The notes beneath the pieces were generated by a model. It worked only from the letters and a program-made list of their open reading frames with translations, ran no database searches and was not told the DNA's origin. The position numbers and the translations under genes were made by a program. Of a stretch of 64,000 bases of DNA, positions 62,398-64,000 are shown piece after piece. The DNA comes from Desulfatibacillum alkenivorans DSM 16219 (GTDB taxonomy: Bacteria; Desulfobacterota; Desulfobacteria; Desulfobacterales; Desulfatibacillaceae). Each line of letters opens with the position of its first letter. The first letter of the stretch is position 1. The DNA lies in NCBI RefSeq assembly GCF_900142135.1, contig NZ_FQZU01000002.1:248001-312000 (forward strand), given 5' to 3'.

Positions 62398-64000
62398 TTA
62401 CCGCAGGCCAGCCACTTTTTGCAGCACAAAAAGGCTTTCGGCCTGATCCACCTTGCCGTCGCCGGTCACGTCCGTGGGCGCGGACTGGATGCCCGAGGCC
62501 TTGCCCGCCAGGGATCCCATGGAAAGCACGGCGTCGGCCAGATCAATGCGTCCGTCCCGGGACACGTCGCCCTTTACCGGGCTGCAGACAATAATGCCTT
62601 TATTGACGGATTGGACCCAGAACATGCCGCCGGCAAAGTATATATTGCCTTCCGTATCCACGGTCATGCGATCCTGGACTGTGCCGGACAACGCTTCCGG
62701 CGCCCCGGCCAAATCCACATCGGCCGGGATGTTTCCGTTCAGAAAACGCAGAGGCCGGGTATTAAAGGGGGTGGCATCCGTCTGGGTGGTCCAGGTATTG
62801 TTGGCGCTGTCATATGTCTGGCTGGCCGAATTCCAGATTACGCCGTCTTCGTCCAAAAAGACCCGGTCCGTGTACCAGCCCGCATATCCCGTGCCGTCGC
62901 CGGATTCAAACTGGATCCAGACGGTTCCGCTGACGGGATCGTTTTTGGCGAGGCACAGGCCGTAATAGGTGGAGAACCACATGTTTTCCTCGGCGTCCAT
63001 GAGGGCGTTGGTCACCCGGTAATCGGAAAACGTGGTTTCGTCGTTTGTGTCGTAGATCGTCCAGGCGGAGTTGTCCGCATTCAGATAATAAACCCAATCA
63101 GCGCCCAGGAACCACTTGCCGTCCTTGGGATCGACGTACAAACCGTAGAACACGGTGTCCGCCTGGGGGGCCGGGGGATCGGAGGGCAGGGACAGCCATT
63201 GCTCCGCGGTGATGTCATAGGCAATGGGGGAACGGCGCGTGGGCGCCATGTAGACAATGTTGTTGGAATCCACGCCGATTCCGGGAATGCTGCCGCTCCC
63301 TCGGGACCAGAGAAGATCCATGGCGTCCGTCGCGTACTGAACCCAGGTCCCGTCCGCCTTCATGCGGGCGACCTCGGGCAGATCGTAGGACGCGAACCAC
63401 ACGCCTCCGCTGAGGTCGGCCGCCACGCTGTTAATGCGGTTGCTGGTGAGGGATGTGCTGCTTTCCCGATAGGTCCAGGAGGTCACCGAGGAGTCGGATA
63501 AATTCAGGGCGTACACGCCCGCATTGACTGAATTGTCGTAGGTGGTGAACCATAGCTTGGAGTCGTGCTCCTCCATGCTTAAAATTTGTTCGCTGGGAAT
63601 CCCCAGGATGGCGCATGTGGTCCGAGACCAGCCCGACCCGGGGGCGTACGTGACGATTCCGCTGTAACGCGCCCCGAACCACATGGTTCCGTTGGCGCCC
63701 GCCGCCATGCAATTAATCGTGTTGCTGGCGCCCGTCAATGCGTTGATGTCGTATTTGAGCCAGTCGTCCGCGCCGTCCGGATTGGTCAGGCAGTAAACTC
63801 CGCTGTCGCTGCTGAACCACATGTTTCCCAAAGAATCTTCCATGATGTGCGTTACGGCTTCGATGGTGGATGTGACGACCCATGGATTAGAGGGCGGCGC
63901 CTCCGGGTCGTTTTTGTAGGCATCGGAGTATGCCGGAAACTCAGTATTCAGAAGGTTTGTTCCAAACTGCACGCCGTACCCGTCGCACACCCAGTATCTT
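62398..64000 (-). CDS. Secreted beta-propeller protein with dockerin-like end, N-terminus beyond the window
   Basis: At least 534 residues are visible. The frame is open to the window edge (RYWVCDGYGVQF), so the first ORF methionine is not the start. The RYWVCDGYG stretch aligns with RHWMANERGLY of the 59520 gene. Shared blocks: ITCIMEDASGNMWF versus VTHIMEDSLGNMWF, AVNRLAP versus TINCMAA, SLTSNRINSVAADLSGGVWFASY, and ADGTWVQYATDAMDL. It closes with the dockerin-like pair (DVSRDGRIDLAD, DVTGDGKVDQAE) and the same LQKVAGLR end. A propeller domain with calcium-binding tail; function unknown. Confidence 0.86.
   Translation of the reverse strand, partial: RYWVCDGYGVQFGTNLLNTEFPAYSDAYKNDPEAPPSNPWVVTSTIEAVTHIMEDSLGNMWFSSDSGVYCLTNPDGADDWLKYDINALTGASNTINCMAAGANGTMWFGARYSGIVTYAPGSGWSRTTCAILGIPSEQILSMEEHDSKLWFTTYDNSVNAGVYALNLSDSSVTSWTYRESSTSLTSNRINSVAADLSGGVWFASYDLPEVARMKADGTWVQYATDAMDLLWSRGSGSIPGIGVDSNNIVYMAPTRRSPIAYDITAEQWLSLPSDPPAPQADTVFYGLYVDPKDGKWFLGADWVYYLNADNSAWTIYDTNDETTFSDYRVTNALMDAEENMWFSTYYGLCLAKNDPVSGTVWIQFESGDGTGYAGWYTDRVFLDEDGVIWNSASQTYDSANNTWTTQTDATPFNTRPLRFLNGNIPADVDLAGAPEALSGTVQDRMTVDTEGNIYFAGGMFWVQSVNKGIIVCSPVKGDVSRDGRIDLADAVLSMGSLAGKASGIQSAPTDVTGDGKVDQAESLFVLQKVAGLR

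Overview
The window reads as chromosome of an anaerobic, mesophilic Gram-negative bacterium of about 55% GC. A sulfate-reducing member of the Desulfobacterota, near Desulfatibacillum or other Desulfobacteraceae, is the best guess. This is an inference from gene content: a class I hybrid-cluster protein with an AsrC-like siroheme/ferredoxin protein, many Fe-S proteins, a flavodoxin-ferredoxin fusion, an arsenic operon built from thiol-redox parts, an FMN/Fe-S/FAD ene-reductase, and the style of the intergenic repeats. No 16S rRNA is present to prove it.

Layout. 1-4.1 kb: end of an RND efflux operon (adaptor plus pump). 4.1-4.9 kb: two copies of an intergenic repeat whose hairpins covary. 4.9-9.1 kb, minus strand: a nitrosative-stress operon (ferredoxin, AsrC-like protein, zinc-ribbon HD protein, hcp) behind a CRP/FNR-type palindrome placed where an HcpR activator would sit. 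9.3-12.7 kb: Hsp20, an unknown polytopic membrane protein, and a SRPBCC-epimerase fusion. 13.0-13.8 kb: a two-gene unit (ribbon-helix-helix protein and small membrane protein) behind 11-bp phased repeats. 13.8-15.4 kb: vsr-dcm. 15.7-25 kb: EamA transporter, secreted phospholipase D-like protein, ene-reductase, chemoreceptor, and a MarR / methyltransferase / EFR1 cluster. 25-27 kb: a secreted leucine-rich-repeat protein. 27.5-29.3 kb: mgtE and a VOC protein. 29.5-35.6 kb, minus strand: a ten-gene ars operon (arsR, arsP, DUF2703, two thioredoxin-like proteins, ccdA, Fe-S protein, two arsC, acr3). 35.8-47.4 kb: tRNA-Gly, then the translation/RNA operon rimP-nusA-infB-DUF503-rbfA-truB-rpsO-pnp followed by an M16 peptidase and dut. 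47.6-64 kb: a surface/secretion region with an MBL hydrolase, a lipase foldase, a 1285-aa beta-helix protein, a broken hicB, a lipase behind a c-di-GMP-I riboswitch, an HSL-type hydrolase, TelA, and two paralogous beta-propeller proteins, the last cut by the window edge.

How the parts fit. Three themes stand out. Stress and detoxification: Hcp, Hsp20, RND efflux, ars and TelA. Core gene expression: the nusA-infB-pnp block, which has the usual bacterial order. An exported programme: a lipase whose leader carries a predicted c-di-GMP ON switch, its membrane foldase encoded about 5.7 kb away instead of adjacent, and four large exported proteins that all carry dockerin-like calcium-binding repeats (LRR protein, beta-helix protein, two propellers). 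I see no cohesin-bearing scaffold in the window. At least three families of imperfect intergenic repeats recur, and two of them show compensatory base changes in their stems.
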